A stretch of DNA of 64,000 bases from Vulcanimicrobium winogradskyi (GTDB lineage Bacteria; Vulcanimicrobiota; Vulcanimicrobiia; Vulcanimicrobiales; Vulcanimicrobiaceae), in contig PLDA01000002.1 of the NCBI GenBank assembly GCA_003134965.1, positions 248,001-312,000 of the forward strand. The letters are read 5' to 3'. The translations under genes were made by a program, and so were the position numbers. The notes beneath the pieces were generated by a model. The model was not told the DNA's origin and searched no databases. It was given only the letters and a program-made list of their open reading frames with translations. Below, piece by piece: positions 1-7,373 of the stretch. Numbering within the stretch: the stretch's first letter is position 1; every line of letters begins with the position of its first letter.

Positions 1-901
1 CTAACTCCGTAGCGAGGTGCTTTCCGATTGTCTCTGCACGTGTTTCCAGCTTCTCTATCTCAGACTGCTTCTCGCCATCCCAGTATGTGACGACAAGGGC
101 TGTTGTATAGCTATCCTTTATAGCATCCACGATGTGCTTGTCGGCGGGTGAGAGCTTCAAGCCATAGATCACGAGCGGCCGGTCGTTCTCGCTTAACGCG
201 GCGTATGCGGCCGACAAATATGGGCTTTGTCGTATGCGGTTTCGCTTTTGCCTCCACGCACCCTCAGATACAAAAAGCGGGTAGCGGTTCTTATCCAGTT
301 GATCCTGCAGCTGATTCAAGAGAGTTCTGTTGCGCCTGCTCGCCATCTTATAGACCGTCTCTCCGTCCTCCCATATATGCAACGCACCATGGAGATAGAA
401 TACGTTTTGATCGACATCGCTCTGTGCTTGGCGCCATGTCAACTGAGTGTAGCCGCGAAAGCCGTCGTCGACTTCCTTGCCCTCGATTAAGTGCTCCGCG
501 ATAACCCAATATAGCAATAGATCGTAGTTGGTTGTGAAGATCGTTTCAAAGTTCCGCAGGAAAGCCGCACACCGCTCACTTGGGCCGTTATCCAGAACCC
601 ACGGCCCCTCGGGATGGTGCGTTTGCAGAGCTTGGATGAGAGAGCGTTGGACAAGTTTTCGATCGTCCGTTACAGCTCGTTTTACGTTGGTCGGCGTATC
701 ATAGTGGTCCATGATCGCCCGAGCTTGGTCTAGGCGGCGCATCACCAGCTCAAAGTCGCGCGTACCTACGCTGTCGAAAACCTCGCACAGACGATCCGGG
801 AATTTCGCAGCTTCATATAGGTTCGCGTAGTCGAACGCTTCATTTGCAAATGCGCGGCTAAACCCATTACCGAGAAGGACCGCCGGTTTACGTGCTGCCA
901 T
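1..901 (-). CDS. SIR2-like DUF4917 family protein (C terminus beyond left edge)
   Basis: The frame opens at an ATG preceded by a GGTGAAAG purine stretch and runs off the window without a stop, leaving 300 visible residues. GNGFS at residues 11-15, TTNYD at 123-127 and LHGAL at 170-174 match the nucleotide-binding and catalytic signatures of SIR2-like folds. VSEG (211-214), a basic-Tyr-Leu segment and IYG (245-247) match my recollection of the DUF4917 profile. SIR2-like proteins are often NAD-consuming phage-defence effectors; a defence role here is inference. The gene is visibly richer in A+T than the rest of the window, which suggests recent transfer. It lies beside the element's origin-like repeats and primase, so it is probably cargo of the same element. 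Confidence 0.8.
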   Translation of the reverse strand, partial: MAARKPAVLLGNGFSRAFANEAFDYANLYEAAKFPDRLCEVFDSVGTRDFELVMRRLDQARAIMDHYDTPTNVKRAVTDDRKLVQRSLIQALQTHHPEGPWVLDNGPSERCAAFLRNFETIFTTNYDLLLYWVIAEHLIEGKEVDDGFRGYTQLTWRQAQSDVDQNVFYLHGALHIWEDGETVYKMASRRNRTLLNQLQDQLDKNRYPLFVSEGAWRQKRNRIRQSPYLSAAYAALSENDRPLVIYGLKLSPADKHIVDAIKDSYTTALVVTYWDGEKQSEIEKLETRAETIGKHLATEL

Positions 902-984
902 CTTTCACCCCCCGCATGGTAGTGACGAACACACCTCGCTCCAGCACAAGGTCGTGCTATCGCGGCCTCTTTCTTGGCTGTGTC

Positions 985-1325
985 TGTAACGCCCCCTTAC
1001 GCCCCGCTGCGCCCCCGGTTACGCCCCCCGGTTTTACCTGCGTTTACGACGCTTTGGCTGTCGTCGGGGCGTAGGGGCGTAACGATTCCGGGGTTTCCGC
1101 GTAAGGCGAGAAGCACGCTACAATCTCCACCAACAGCGATCAGCGCAACCGCGCAGTATGTCCGTCTAGCGCCGTACCGCGTAGTAGGGGCAATAAAGCG
1201 TACTTCGTTACGCCCCTACGCCCCCGAGCACCGAAAAGCTCTGCTAGGGACAGGGAAAACCCGGGGGCGTAACGCCGAAACGCTACGCCCCCGTTACGCC
1301 CCCGTGCAGGCCCGTTACGCCCCCG
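985..1325. repeat. Iteron-like array of TTACGCCCC motifs (candidate replication origin)
   Basis: About a dozen copies of a (T/A)ACGCCCC core, most extended to GTTACGCCCCC, are packed into this 340-base non-coding stretch. They occur in both orientations: forward copies near 986, 997, 1019, 1207, 1215, 1284, 1293 and 1313, inverted copies near 1066-1083 and 1263-1272. Several are adjacent, giving runs such as GGGGCGTAGGGGCGTAAC. The array ends at the stop codon of the primase-helicase gene. Iterons beside a replication initiator are typical of plasmid, phage and satellite origins, so an element-specific origin is the best reading. No gene is seen between 902 and 1328. Confidence 0.65.
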
Positions 1326-1328
1326 CGG

Positions 1329-3602
1329 CTACCAAGCTCCGTCGTCTAGCCCAGCCGAACCGCGGAGCTCAACGTCCTTCCAGAAACGATCGTCGTGCGA
1401 CTTGCCCTGCTCAAAGCCAAACTCTGCCTTGAGCGTGTTCGCCAGCGACCGCGGGCCGAGGACCGCTGCGGTTCCCATCCGCTTGCAGAAGCCGCCGTAT
1501 GCCTTCCGCATGGTGATGACGTCAACACGCACGCCGGGTGTGCGGGTGATGCATTCACGGACGAAGTCGGCGAGCGGGTTCTGTCCCTCGCGCTCCTCGG
1601 CGCAAAGCGCCTGGACCTCGGGCGGGTCCTCCATGCGATAACCTGCGGCCCGTAGCTCGCCGTGCGCTCGCACCAAAAGAGCCAGGATTCCCGGCAACTC
1701 GGGACTGAGCTCGCGCTCCTCAAACTCCGGGTCCTCGTCTAGCAATGGGTTGTCGAACGGGATCGGCTTGAACTTCGCCCAGAAGCTGTTGTCGCCGATG
1801 ATCCGCGGGAGCTCATTGCCGGTCATGAACAACGTCGCCTCAAACCGGAAGCTCTGCTCTGCTTCGTGATGACCGCGCGCCGTGATGTTATCGCCGCCGA
1901 TCAGACGCTTAATGAGCGACGTGTCGAGCCGTTCACGCTCTTTCGCCTCAGACGCGGTGACCATGCGGCGATGTCGCAGGCGAATCGTCGCCGGGGACGG
2001 CCCCTGTCCGTTGCCCTCAAACTGCGCCTCCGAAAGAACGCGGTAGCTGACATCGGTCGAAAAGTCGCCGAGGATGGCTTGAACCTGCCGGATGAGGGTG
2101 GACTTACGCGTGCCCTTGGGGCCGAACAGGAAGAAACACCGGCGCTGCGTCGCGCGGGCTTCCAACGATCCGGCGAGCGCGTGAAGCAAGTATGCGCGGA
2201 GGTGCGGGCGTTCCGTGCCGCGCGCGTCGGCGCTCGCGTCCGTCAGGAGCCGTTCAAAGACGGGCGCTGCCGCGCCGGGATCGTAGGCGACCGGGGACTT
2301 GAACGTGATGTAGTCCTCGGGCCGGTGCGGGCGCAACGCCTTGGTTGGATCGGGCTCGGTGAGGTCGATGGTGCCGTTGGCAACCGGCAACAACGTGCGG
2401 CGCTGGTTGAACTCAGTGGAGTAGATGGTGAGACCGGCCTTCGCTGTCTCGAGCATGGCCTTGAGCCGGGTCCACGATTCTGACTTGAACGCGTGCTCTA
2501 CGAACGCCAGGGCGTCCGGTCCCGCGTACTCCTCCGCGGCGAGCCGCATCAATGCAACAGCGCGCAGGGCACCGTCGCGCTCGTTGGCGCGCTCCGTCCA
2601 GACGCCATCGCCGTATGCAAACCACTTCTCACGATCGGCGACCCAACGGTAGCGCCAACCCACGGTCGCCTCAAACCACTTGCCGTTGCCAACGTCGCTC
2701 AGATGGTCAATGAGGTGCGCGACGGCCTCGGCGCCGTACGGCGGTTCGTATGGTTCGACGCGCGGGGCGTCGGCGACGATCGCGGCGAGCGCGTCCAAGG
2801 TGCCGGCCCCGTCGAGCCAGTCCGAAACGTCGCCCTTGTCGCGCACGCCGGGGAGCCGTTCGATGATGCGAACGTCGTCGACGACACGGGCGATGACGGA
2901 TGCGCGGTAGCGCCCCGCTTCCCGGCCTGCGTCGTCGTTGTCGCAAAGGATGACGACGCGGCTTGCGCCTGCGAAGTAGCTGTCCCACGCGATCGGCCAA
3001 CGATAGCTCGCGCCCTGCGCGTTGGTCGTCGCCGTGAGGCCCAGGCCGCGCAAACGCTCTGCGTCCTTCTCGCCCTCCACGACGTAGATGACTTGGGCCG
3101 CCTTCGCTGCTTCCGTGAGCTCCGTGAGCTTGTACGGGACGCGGCGGATGCCGTTAAGGCAACCCTTCTTGGTGTTCCAACCGCCCTTTCCGTCAGGGAC
3201 GCGCTGGCCGAACGACTTGCGCGGGCGCGACCACCGGCCAACTTCGTACAACGTCGCGCCGTTCTCGTCGGTGTACGTGTAGATGCGGTCCGCGCGGTCC
3301 CAAGCGTCCGCGAGGGTCGCGAGCTTGTTGGCGACGAGCCACTTCATCGCGGCCTTGCGGTCCGTGGCCTCGGGAACCAGACGCGTGGCGACGATGAGAT
3401 CCAAGACGCCGCCGGACGCCTCGCACGTCTTGCAGTGGAATACGCTGCCGTCGCGAGCGTAGTCGCATGACGGGTTGTTCGTGTCGTCGTGAACGAGGCA
3501 GAAGCCGCGACCGTCCTCGGGCAGTGCCTCGCCGCGGATGGCTTCGTAAACGTCCGCAATCTCGGCGGGCGCGATCGTGGTGGAGACTTTGCGATGAACC
3601 AT
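1329..3602 (-). CDS. Phage/plasmid-type primase-helicase (CHC2 zinc finger, TOPRIM, SF3 helicase)
   Basis: Predicted replication protein of 757 residues from ATG at 3602; further upstream codons look non-coding. Order of domains: a CHC2-like zinc-binding motif (Cys35, His38, Cys57, Cys60), a TOPRIM domain (EGEKDA near 176-181 and the acidic DNDD near 221-224), then a D5/P4-alpha-like superfamily 3 helicase with Walker A GPKGTRKS at 494-501 and a GNELP sensor motif near 595-599. This is the arrangement of primase-helicases that start replication of phages, satellites and plasmids. It should synthesise primers and unwind DNA at the adjacent iterons. No recombinase is visible, so integration functions must lie beyond the left edge. 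Confidence 0.88.
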   Translation of the reverse strand: MVHRKVSTTIAPAEIADVYEAIRGEALPEDGRGFCLVHDDTNNPSCDYARDGSVFHCKTCEASGGVLDLIVATRLVPEATDRKAAMKWLVANKLATLADAWDRADRIYTYTDENGATLYEVGRWSRPRKSFGQRVPDGKGGWNTKKGCLNGIRRVPYKLTELTEAAKAAQVIYVVEGEKDAERLRGLGLTATTNAQGASYRWPIAWDSYFAGASRVVILCDNDDAGREAGRYRASVIARVVDDVRIIERLPGVRDKGDVSDWLDGAGTLDALAAIVADAPRVEPYEPPYGAEAVAHLIDHLSDVGNGKWFEATVGWRYRWVADREKWFAYGDGVWTERANERDGALRAVALMRLAAEEYAGPDALAFVEHAFKSESWTRLKAMLETAKAGLTIYSTEFNQRRTLLPVANGTIDLTEPDPTKALRPHRPEDYITFKSPVAYDPGAAAPVFERLLTDASADARGTERPHLRAYLLHALAGSLEARATQRRCFFLFGPKGTRKSTLIRQVQAILGDFSTDVSYRVLSEAQFEGNGQGPSPATIRLRHRRMVTASEAKERERLDTSLIKRLIGGDNITARGHHEAEQSFRFEATLFMTGNELPRIIGDNSFWAKFKPIPFDNPLLDEDPEFEERELSPELPGILALLVRAHGELRAAGYRMEDPPEVQALCAEEREGQNPLADFVRECITRTPGVRVDVITMRKAYGGFCKRMGTAAVLGPRSLANTLKAEFGFEQGKSHDDRFWKDVELRGSAGLDDGAW

Positions 3603-3698
3603 TTGAAGTAGACCTGTGGGTTTGGGCCTACTCCTTGGGCGATTGATACCTCGTCGCGAGCGGGCTCCGGTGTAAACCGGGACGCTCAAGCGGGGCGG

Positions 3699-3849
3699 GT
3701 TGAGGACCTCACAAGAGCAATCGTCGGTCCGGCTGGGATTGGTGGACGCCGGGGTCGTCTCAAGCCTTCGGTCGCTTGCTTGCAAGTTCCTCTAGGAGGC
3801 AAGTCAAGCGTGATTCGCGAACCCGATACGCGTTGAGGACCCCGCAAGA
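3699..3849. repeat. Pair of imperfect 18-bp direct repeats upstream of the primase gene
   Basis: GTTGAGGACCTCACAAGA (3699-3716) and GTTGAGGACCCCGCAAGA (3832-3849) are 16/18 identical and spaced 133 bases apart. They lie in the 266-base gap between the small coiled-coil gene and the primase gene, which otherwise shows no convincing gene. In the minus-strand reading direction both would lie in the leader of the primase mRNA, so they could be regulator or initiator binding sites or part of an mRNA structure. Function is unknown. Confidence 0.45.
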
Positions 3850-3868
3850 AGGGACGCTGCCCACGCCG

Positions 3869-4144
3869 TCAGGTCGTGGGCACTTCTCTTTCTGCCAGCT
3901 CAGCGAGGCCAGCGCGAGCCTCCTCAGCCAAGCCGTCGATCTGCGTCCGGCAGTCGGCAAGCTCGTCACGGGTCGCGCGAAGCTCGGCCTCAAGCTCCAG
4001 GTCCTGGAACGGCGTCGGCCAGAGGAGGGCATCTTGCTGCCGGGTCTGGAGCGCGGCTAGCTTCGCCAGAAGGCCAGGGATGCGCGCCGCAACGCGCCAG
4101 GCTTCAGCGCACGCGGCCTCGGGGGAGAATGCGTCGCGCATCAT
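3869..4144 (-). CDS. Small predicted coiled-coil protein of the mobile element
   Basis: A 91-residue protein rich in Ala, Leu, Glu and Arg with heptad-like spacing from about residue 18 to 85, so mostly helical and probably coiled coil. ATG is preceded by GAGG at close spacing (GACGAGGCAGC). It is on the same strand as the primase-helicase and 266 bases upstream of it. Its start overlaps, as ATGA, the stop of a ten-codon frame with a stronger ribosome binding site. No family was recognised; a replication accessory or transcriptional regulator are both possible. Competing frames on both strands in this stretch look less protein-like. Confidence 0.5.
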   Translation of the reverse strand: MMRDAFSPEAACAEAWRVAARIPGLLAKLAALQTRQQDALLWPTPFQDLELEAELRATRDELADCRTQIDGLAEEARAGLAELAEREVPTT

Positions 4145-4173
4145 GCTGCCTCGTCAAAAAAGGGCTCGCTCAT
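4141..4173 (-). CDS. Ten-codon leader frame overlapping the coiled-coil gene
   Basis: An AGAGGATCACC stretch gives an ATG here the best Shine-Dalgarno in the area, yet the frame (MSEPFFDEAA) ends after ten codons in a TGA that overlaps the next ATG as ATGA. This looks like a translational leader coupled to the 91-residue gene. It could also be the remnant of a frameshifted longer N terminus. Confidence 0.35.
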   Translation of the reverse strand: MSEPFFDEAA

Positions 4174-4326
4174 GGTGATCCTCTGAAGCTGCGCTTGCAG
4201 AGGGCAGCTCATGACGTGCCCTGCGTTGTCGGATCGGTTCTCTCCGAGCCCTTCAGTGCCTCCGAGCGCTCTGAGCGCTCGCGGTGAATTGTTCGCGGAC
4301 CGTGATCGCTACAAGGCTCTCCGTCC

Positions 4327-4347
4327 TAAACGCCCCACCGGCGTTTA
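4327..4347. other. Perfect 8-bp inverted repeat TAAACGCC-CCACC-GGCGTTTA
   Basis: The arms TAAACGCC and GGCGTTTA are separated by five bases. There is no U-tract, so this is more likely an operator than an intrinsic terminator. It lies between the divergent coiled-coil gene and the 138-residue gene, followed by a short run of GCGCGGT direct repeats. A regulator binding here could control both directions; this is inference. Confidence 0.35.
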
Positions 4348-4387
4348 TGCGCGGTGCGCGGTGCGCGGTGCGCGCGCGGCGCGCTAC

Positions 4388-4418
4388 TTGACATCATCGC
4401 TTTCCAGCGTGATACGAT
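4388..4418 (+). promoter_or_regulatory. Sigma-70-type promoter for a probable leaderless mRNA
   Basis: TTGACA at 4388-4393 is followed after 19 bases by TACGAT at 4413-4418 (GATACG gives a 17-base spacer). The -10 element ends only six bases before the ATG at 4425, so transcription would start at or next to the start codon. GACATCATC occurs at both 4390 and 4427, which may be a binding site overlapping the promoter and start. Confidence 0.6.
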
Positions 4419-4424
4419 GAATCG

Positions 4425-4841
4425 ATGACATCATCAAAGCCAACACCTGAAGACGTTTCTTGGGCTGACTACGTGCTACAACGCGCGATTGATCTGCACG
4501 CGCTGGACGCCGGGCTACCGATCGACCAGACCGGACGCATCATGGTCACGACCGACGATAGCGCGAGGGTCGAGGCGTGGCTTGAAGCCAATCGCGGCAG
4601 GGATATTAGCTTCCACGACCTTGAAATCGCTTTCCCCGACTTCGCTGGTACGGGTCGTGCAGCATTGCAAGTAGTTCTTGAGTCTCTGGTGCTCAAGCGC
4701 AAGCACGTCGAGACGATTCAAGCGATGATTGCCAAGGGGCCGTCGCCCGTCGAGACGGTCAACTTGGTGGACGATGCTCTCGCCGTCTATGGCGCGCTGG
4801 CACGACGCTCGCTGATCGTGGACACCTCCCCTCGGAATTAG
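4425..4841 (+). CDS. Hypothetical protein of the mobile element, leaderless start
   Basis: A 138-residue soluble protein with no signal peptide or membrane segment. It is acidic in its first half, and a predicted helical centre (about residues 68-105) carries basic patches. I do not recognise a family. The start is set by the -10 element that ends six bases upstream, and no Shine-Dalgarno is present. It is the last gene of the element and ends about 35 bases before sequence homologous to comM resumes. Genes at this position in integrative elements are often repressors, excisionase regulators or toxin-antitoxin parts, but nothing in the sequence decides between these. Confidence 0.6.
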   Translation: MTSSKPTPEDVSWADYVLQRAIDLHALDAGLPIDQTGRIMVTTDDSARVEAWLEANRGRDISFHDLEIAFPDFAGTGRAALQVVLESLVLKRKHVETIQAMIAKGPSPVETVNLVDDALAVYGALARRSLIVDTSPRN

Positions 4842-4876
4842 CACAGCGCCGGTAACTCGCTATCGGCCTCCCGTCT
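4842..4876. other. Probable right boundary (attR-like) of the element inserted in comM
   Basis: Between the stop of the last element gene and the first comM-like codon there are 35 bases with an in-frame TAA at 4853-4855. ComM similarity begins at LDELAEF, the Walker B region, and nothing upstream continues the ComM frame. The exact crossover cannot be fixed without the left end, where a matching core sequence and the 5' half of comM should be found. Confidence 0.45.
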
Positions 4877-5491
4877 CTCGACGAGCTCGCCGAGTTCCCG
4901 CGCTCGACGCTCGAGGTGCTGCGCCAGCCGCTCGAGGAGGGCTCGGTGACGATCGCGCGCGCCGCCGGGACGCTGACGTTCCCCGCACGGTTCACGTTGG
5001 TCGCTTCGATGAACCCGTGTCCGTGCGGCTTCCGCGGCGACCGCGCGTCGGACTGCCGGTGCGACGACGCGACGGTGCAGAAATATCTCGGCAAGCTATC
5101 GGGACCGTTGCTCGACCGGATCGATCTTCACGTGAGCGTCTCGCGGGTGTCGTTCGACGAGCTGGTGCAGCGCGGGCCGGCAGAGACGTCGGGGACGATC
5201 CGCGCGCGCGTCGAGGCGGCGCGCGCACGGCAGGCTGCGCGCCTCCGTGATGCCGGCGTGGTGACCAACGCCGCCATCGCAGCGGCCGACGTGCGCAAGC
5301 TGTGCCCGCTCGACGCGAAACCTCTCGCGCTCCTCGAAGGCGCGGTCACGCGCGGTGCGCTGAGCGCGCGCGCATTCGACCGCGTCGTGCGCGTCGCTCG
5401 CACGATCGCCGACCTCGCCGGCGCCGAGCGGATCGCACGCGAGCACGTCGCCGAGGCGCTGCTCTACCGCGGCGCGGAGCGAACGCGCTAG
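4877..5491 (+). pseudogene. comM: 3' fragment of comM (Mg-chelatase-like AAA+ helicase), probably split by the element
   Basis: About 204 codons match the C-terminal part of ComM/YifB: the Walker B context LDELAEF, the MNPCPCG and CRC cysteine motif, LSGPLLDRIDLHV, and the C-terminal helical Mg-chelatase domain. Full ComM is around 500 residues, so the N-terminal domain and Walker A are missing. Upstream in frame there is a stop, then element DNA. ComM is the hexameric helicase that extends heteroduplex during natural transformation. A GTG at 4916 could start a fragment, but it would lack ATP binding. The stop shares a CTAG with the stop of the convergent beta-propeller gene. Confidence 0.85.
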
Positions 5492-6552
5492 GGGCGACTG
5501 CTCATTACGAGCATCGTGAAGGATCCCGGGACCATCGTTCGCGACGGGCGAGTTTGACCGGGGGGCGGTGTTCCGACCGTGAACTGCGCAGTGACGAGAT
5601 AGACGTCGTGCGTGGTGGTGTCGACCGCGAGCGTGCGCGCTCCGGCCTGTGTGGCGGCGTTCTGCACGACGACAAACGCGCTCGGCGAGTCTTCACGCGC
5701 AACGGTCAGCGTGCCGTCGCCGTTGGAGCTGAACGCGAGCTGCGTGCCGGGATCGAACGCGGTCGCGTCCGAGCCTCGTCCGATCGGCAGCGTCGCCACG
5801 ATCGCTCCGGTATCGCTGTTCACCACCATCATCACGTTGTTCTGGCAGCCCGAGAACAGCCGATGATGCGCGACGTCCATGGACAGGCCGGCCGGACCGT
5901 CACACGTGCCGAGCGACCAGGTGCTGACGATCGCGTTCTTGCGGGCGTCGATCGCGACGATCTCGTTCTTGTCCTCGATGTTGAAATACACCATGCCGTT
6001 GCCGGCCGCGGCGAACTCCGGGCGACCTGGGAGGGCGACGTTTCCCACCACCGCGTTGGTGACCGCGTCGATCGCGGTGACGTTCTGGCTGCTGCCGTTT
6101 CCGGTGAACACGCGCTTCGACACCGGCTCGTAGATGATGGCGTCGGGATTTCTCGCGTCGATCGTGACCTTCGCGGTCGTCTTGAGCGTCTTCAGGTCGA
6201 ATACCGAGAGGCTGTTGTCACGGCCGTTGCTGGTGAAGCCCTTGCCCTGGTCTTGGGCCAACGCGATCCCGTGCACGCCGGGTGTATCCGGAATCACGCC
6301 GATGAGAATACCGGCCGCCGGATCGACGACGATCACCTGCGTTCCACGCGAGATGAAGAGGCGCTTTCCGACCGGATCGTACGTAAGGTAATCCCACCCG
6401 CCCTCGCCGGCCAGCTGCACCGTTCGCGCGAGATGATAGTTGACCGCGGGTGACGCGCCGCCTCGAACCGGCAGCGCCGCCGCCGCGATGGCGACGAGCA
6501 GGGCCAGAACGGCCGTCACGGCTGTGGCTGACACGATCGATCTCCGCATCAT
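5488..6552 (-). CDS. Secreted YVTN/YncE-like beta-propeller protein
   Basis: The chosen start is the MM pair at 6552/6549, because a typical signal peptide follows (Arg-Arg, then about 20 hydrophobic residues ending near AAALPVRG). The mature part consists of repeated blades of the type 'D-x-x-T-x-x-V-x-x-x-I' with GNGSSQNVTAID, VVNSDTGAIVA and similar segments, the hallmark of YVTN seven-bladed propellers. Such proteins are exported and act as binding scaffolds; the ligand is unknown. Length (about 354 residues) suits one propeller. It converges with the comM remnant, sharing the CTAG stop. Confidence 0.8.
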   Translation of the reverse strand: MMRRSIVSATAVTAVLALLVAIAAAALPVRGGASPAVNYHLARTVQLAGEGGWDYLTYDPVGKRLFISRGTQVIVVDPAAGILIGVIPDTPGVHGIALAQDQGKGFTSNGRDNSLSVFDLKTLKTTAKVTIDARNPDAIIYEPVSKRVFTGNGSSQNVTAIDAVTNAVVGNVALPGRPEFAAAGNGMVYFNIEDKNEIVAIDARKNAIVSTWSLGTCDGPAGLSMDVAHHRLFSGCQNNVMMVVNSDTGAIVATLPIGRGSDATAFDPGTQLAFSSNGDGTLTVAREDSPSAFVVVQNAATQAGARTLAVDTTTHDVYLVTAQFTVGTPPPGQTRPSRTMVPGSFTMLVMSSRP

Positions 6553-6619
6553 TCCGCAGTACGCGTCAGGCGTAGAGCCCCCTTCCCTGGCGTGCGCGTC
6601 TGTCGCGAGCATCGGGGTC

Positions 6620-6790
6620 TCACTTCGGCGGCAGCCGGCGCTGCGAGAGCCACGCCGAGAGACGGACGAACCCGGCGAGGATTGCGATGGCGATGGCGAA
6701 CCCGATCACGATCAGGAGCGGCTGTGCCCACCACGGCATCCCGCCGCACACGTCGCAGTAGCGAGATGCGAGGACCGCCGGCGCACGCAT
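6620..6790 (-). CDS. Small single-pass membrane protein with CxxC motif
   Basis: A 56-residue frame with CDVC near residue 12, then PWWAQPLL and one strongly hydrophobic segment (about residues 24-43), ending in a basic tail (SQRRLPPK). A GTG further upstream (6817) would add nine residues. It precedes the beta-propeller gene on the same strand and could be co-transcribed. Composition supports a real small protein, but there is no strong ribosome binding site and no recognised family. Confidence 0.4.
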   Translation of the reverse strand: MRAPAVLASRYCDVCGGMPWWAQPLLIVIGFAIAIAILAGFVRLSAWLSQRRLPPK

Positions 6791-6838
6791 GTCATCGCGT
6801 TTCGCCGCTGAGCCCACCGGCCATCCCGCCAGCCGTTC

Positions 6839-6922
6839 ATGCCGACGCCGCTGTACGAACTGTACCGGCGCGACTGGGCCTTGACCCCGGCCGAGATCAG
6901 CCTGGTCTTCGCGAGCCGGCGC
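6839..6922 (+). pseudogene. Vestige of an MFS transporter N terminus
   Basis: Twenty-eight codons read as the first cytoplasmic/TM1 edge of drug/sugar MFS transporters: the conserved PTPLYxLYRRD-W-LTPAEIS-VFA pattern. Similarity stops abruptly at SRR, and the reading frame closes soon after inside the opposite-strand secreted-protein gene. No further transporter sequence follows, so this appears to be a deletion remnant. The match is short and by eye. Confidence 0.45.
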
Positions 6923-6930
6923 TTAAGTCT

Positions 6931-7356
6931 TCAGCGCAGGCGGCGGTACGTCAGCGTTCCACCGTAGTTGACGTCGCGGAACACGAGCGTGTCCGGCGTC
7001 GTAAACGTGTAGCGGAACGTCCCGCCGGGCGGCTTCGCGTTCGGCTCGTAGTGCCCGCTGTAACCGTTGTCCAGTACGTAGCGCCGCGTCGGCGAATAGT
7101 TCGTGACGACGAACGATACCGTGTGGTTCGGGAAGACGTGGTAGGTCCCTGACTGGCCGGTCGCGAGCGAACCGCAGCGTTCGGTCTCGCTGTACGTGCC
7201 GGTCGTCGTCATGACGCGGTCGAACGTGCAGCTCATTCCGTTGACGGCGGCGGCACCGTGCCACGTGCCGGGGAACGGATCCTGCGCCGAACTCGCGAGC
7301 GGCATGGCGGACAACGCGAAGAGCGCGGCGGTGAAGATGAGGGCGGGACGCAGCAT
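6931..7356 (-). CDS. Secreted hypothetical protein
   Basis: ATG at 7356 has a good GGAGG nine bases upstream. The 141-residue product starts with a clear signal peptide (hydrophobic residues 5-20, cleavage near ASSAQD). The mature domain, about 116 residues, has two cysteines (43 and 61) that may form a disulphide and many Thr/Tyr-rich beta strands, resembling small lipocalin-like or calycin-like exported domains, although no family is certain. It lies 17 bases downstream of the esterase gene and is probably co-transcribed with it. Confidence 0.65.
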   Translation of the reverse strand: MLRPALIFTAALFALSAMPLASSAQDPFPGTWHGAAAVNGMSCTFDRVMTTTGTYSETERCGSLATGQSGTYHVFPNHTVSFVVTNYSPTRRYVLDNGYSGHYEPNAKPPGGTFRYTFTTPDTLVFRDVNYGGTLTYRRLR

Positions 7357-7373
7357 TCGGCAAACCTCCGGCG

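Noticed and set aside
148..504. Plus-strand small open frames near the left edge
   Set aside because: They lie opposite the DUF4917-like gene, which has clear SIR2 motifs.
3603..3785. Upstream 61 codons of the primase frame
   Set aside because: Composition unlike protein (Pro/Ser/Arg-rich) and covers one of two direct repeats; ATG at 3602 gives a normal CHC2 N terminus.
4349..4380. Short GCGCGGT direct repeats, considered as CRISPR-like or iterons
   Set aside because: Three short copies without spacers; too small and low-complexity to call. No CRISPR array was found in the window.
5302..6453. Plus-strand open frame over the beta-propeller gene
   Set aside because: Arg/Asp/His-rich antisense product; the opposite strand has a signal peptide and YVTN repeats.
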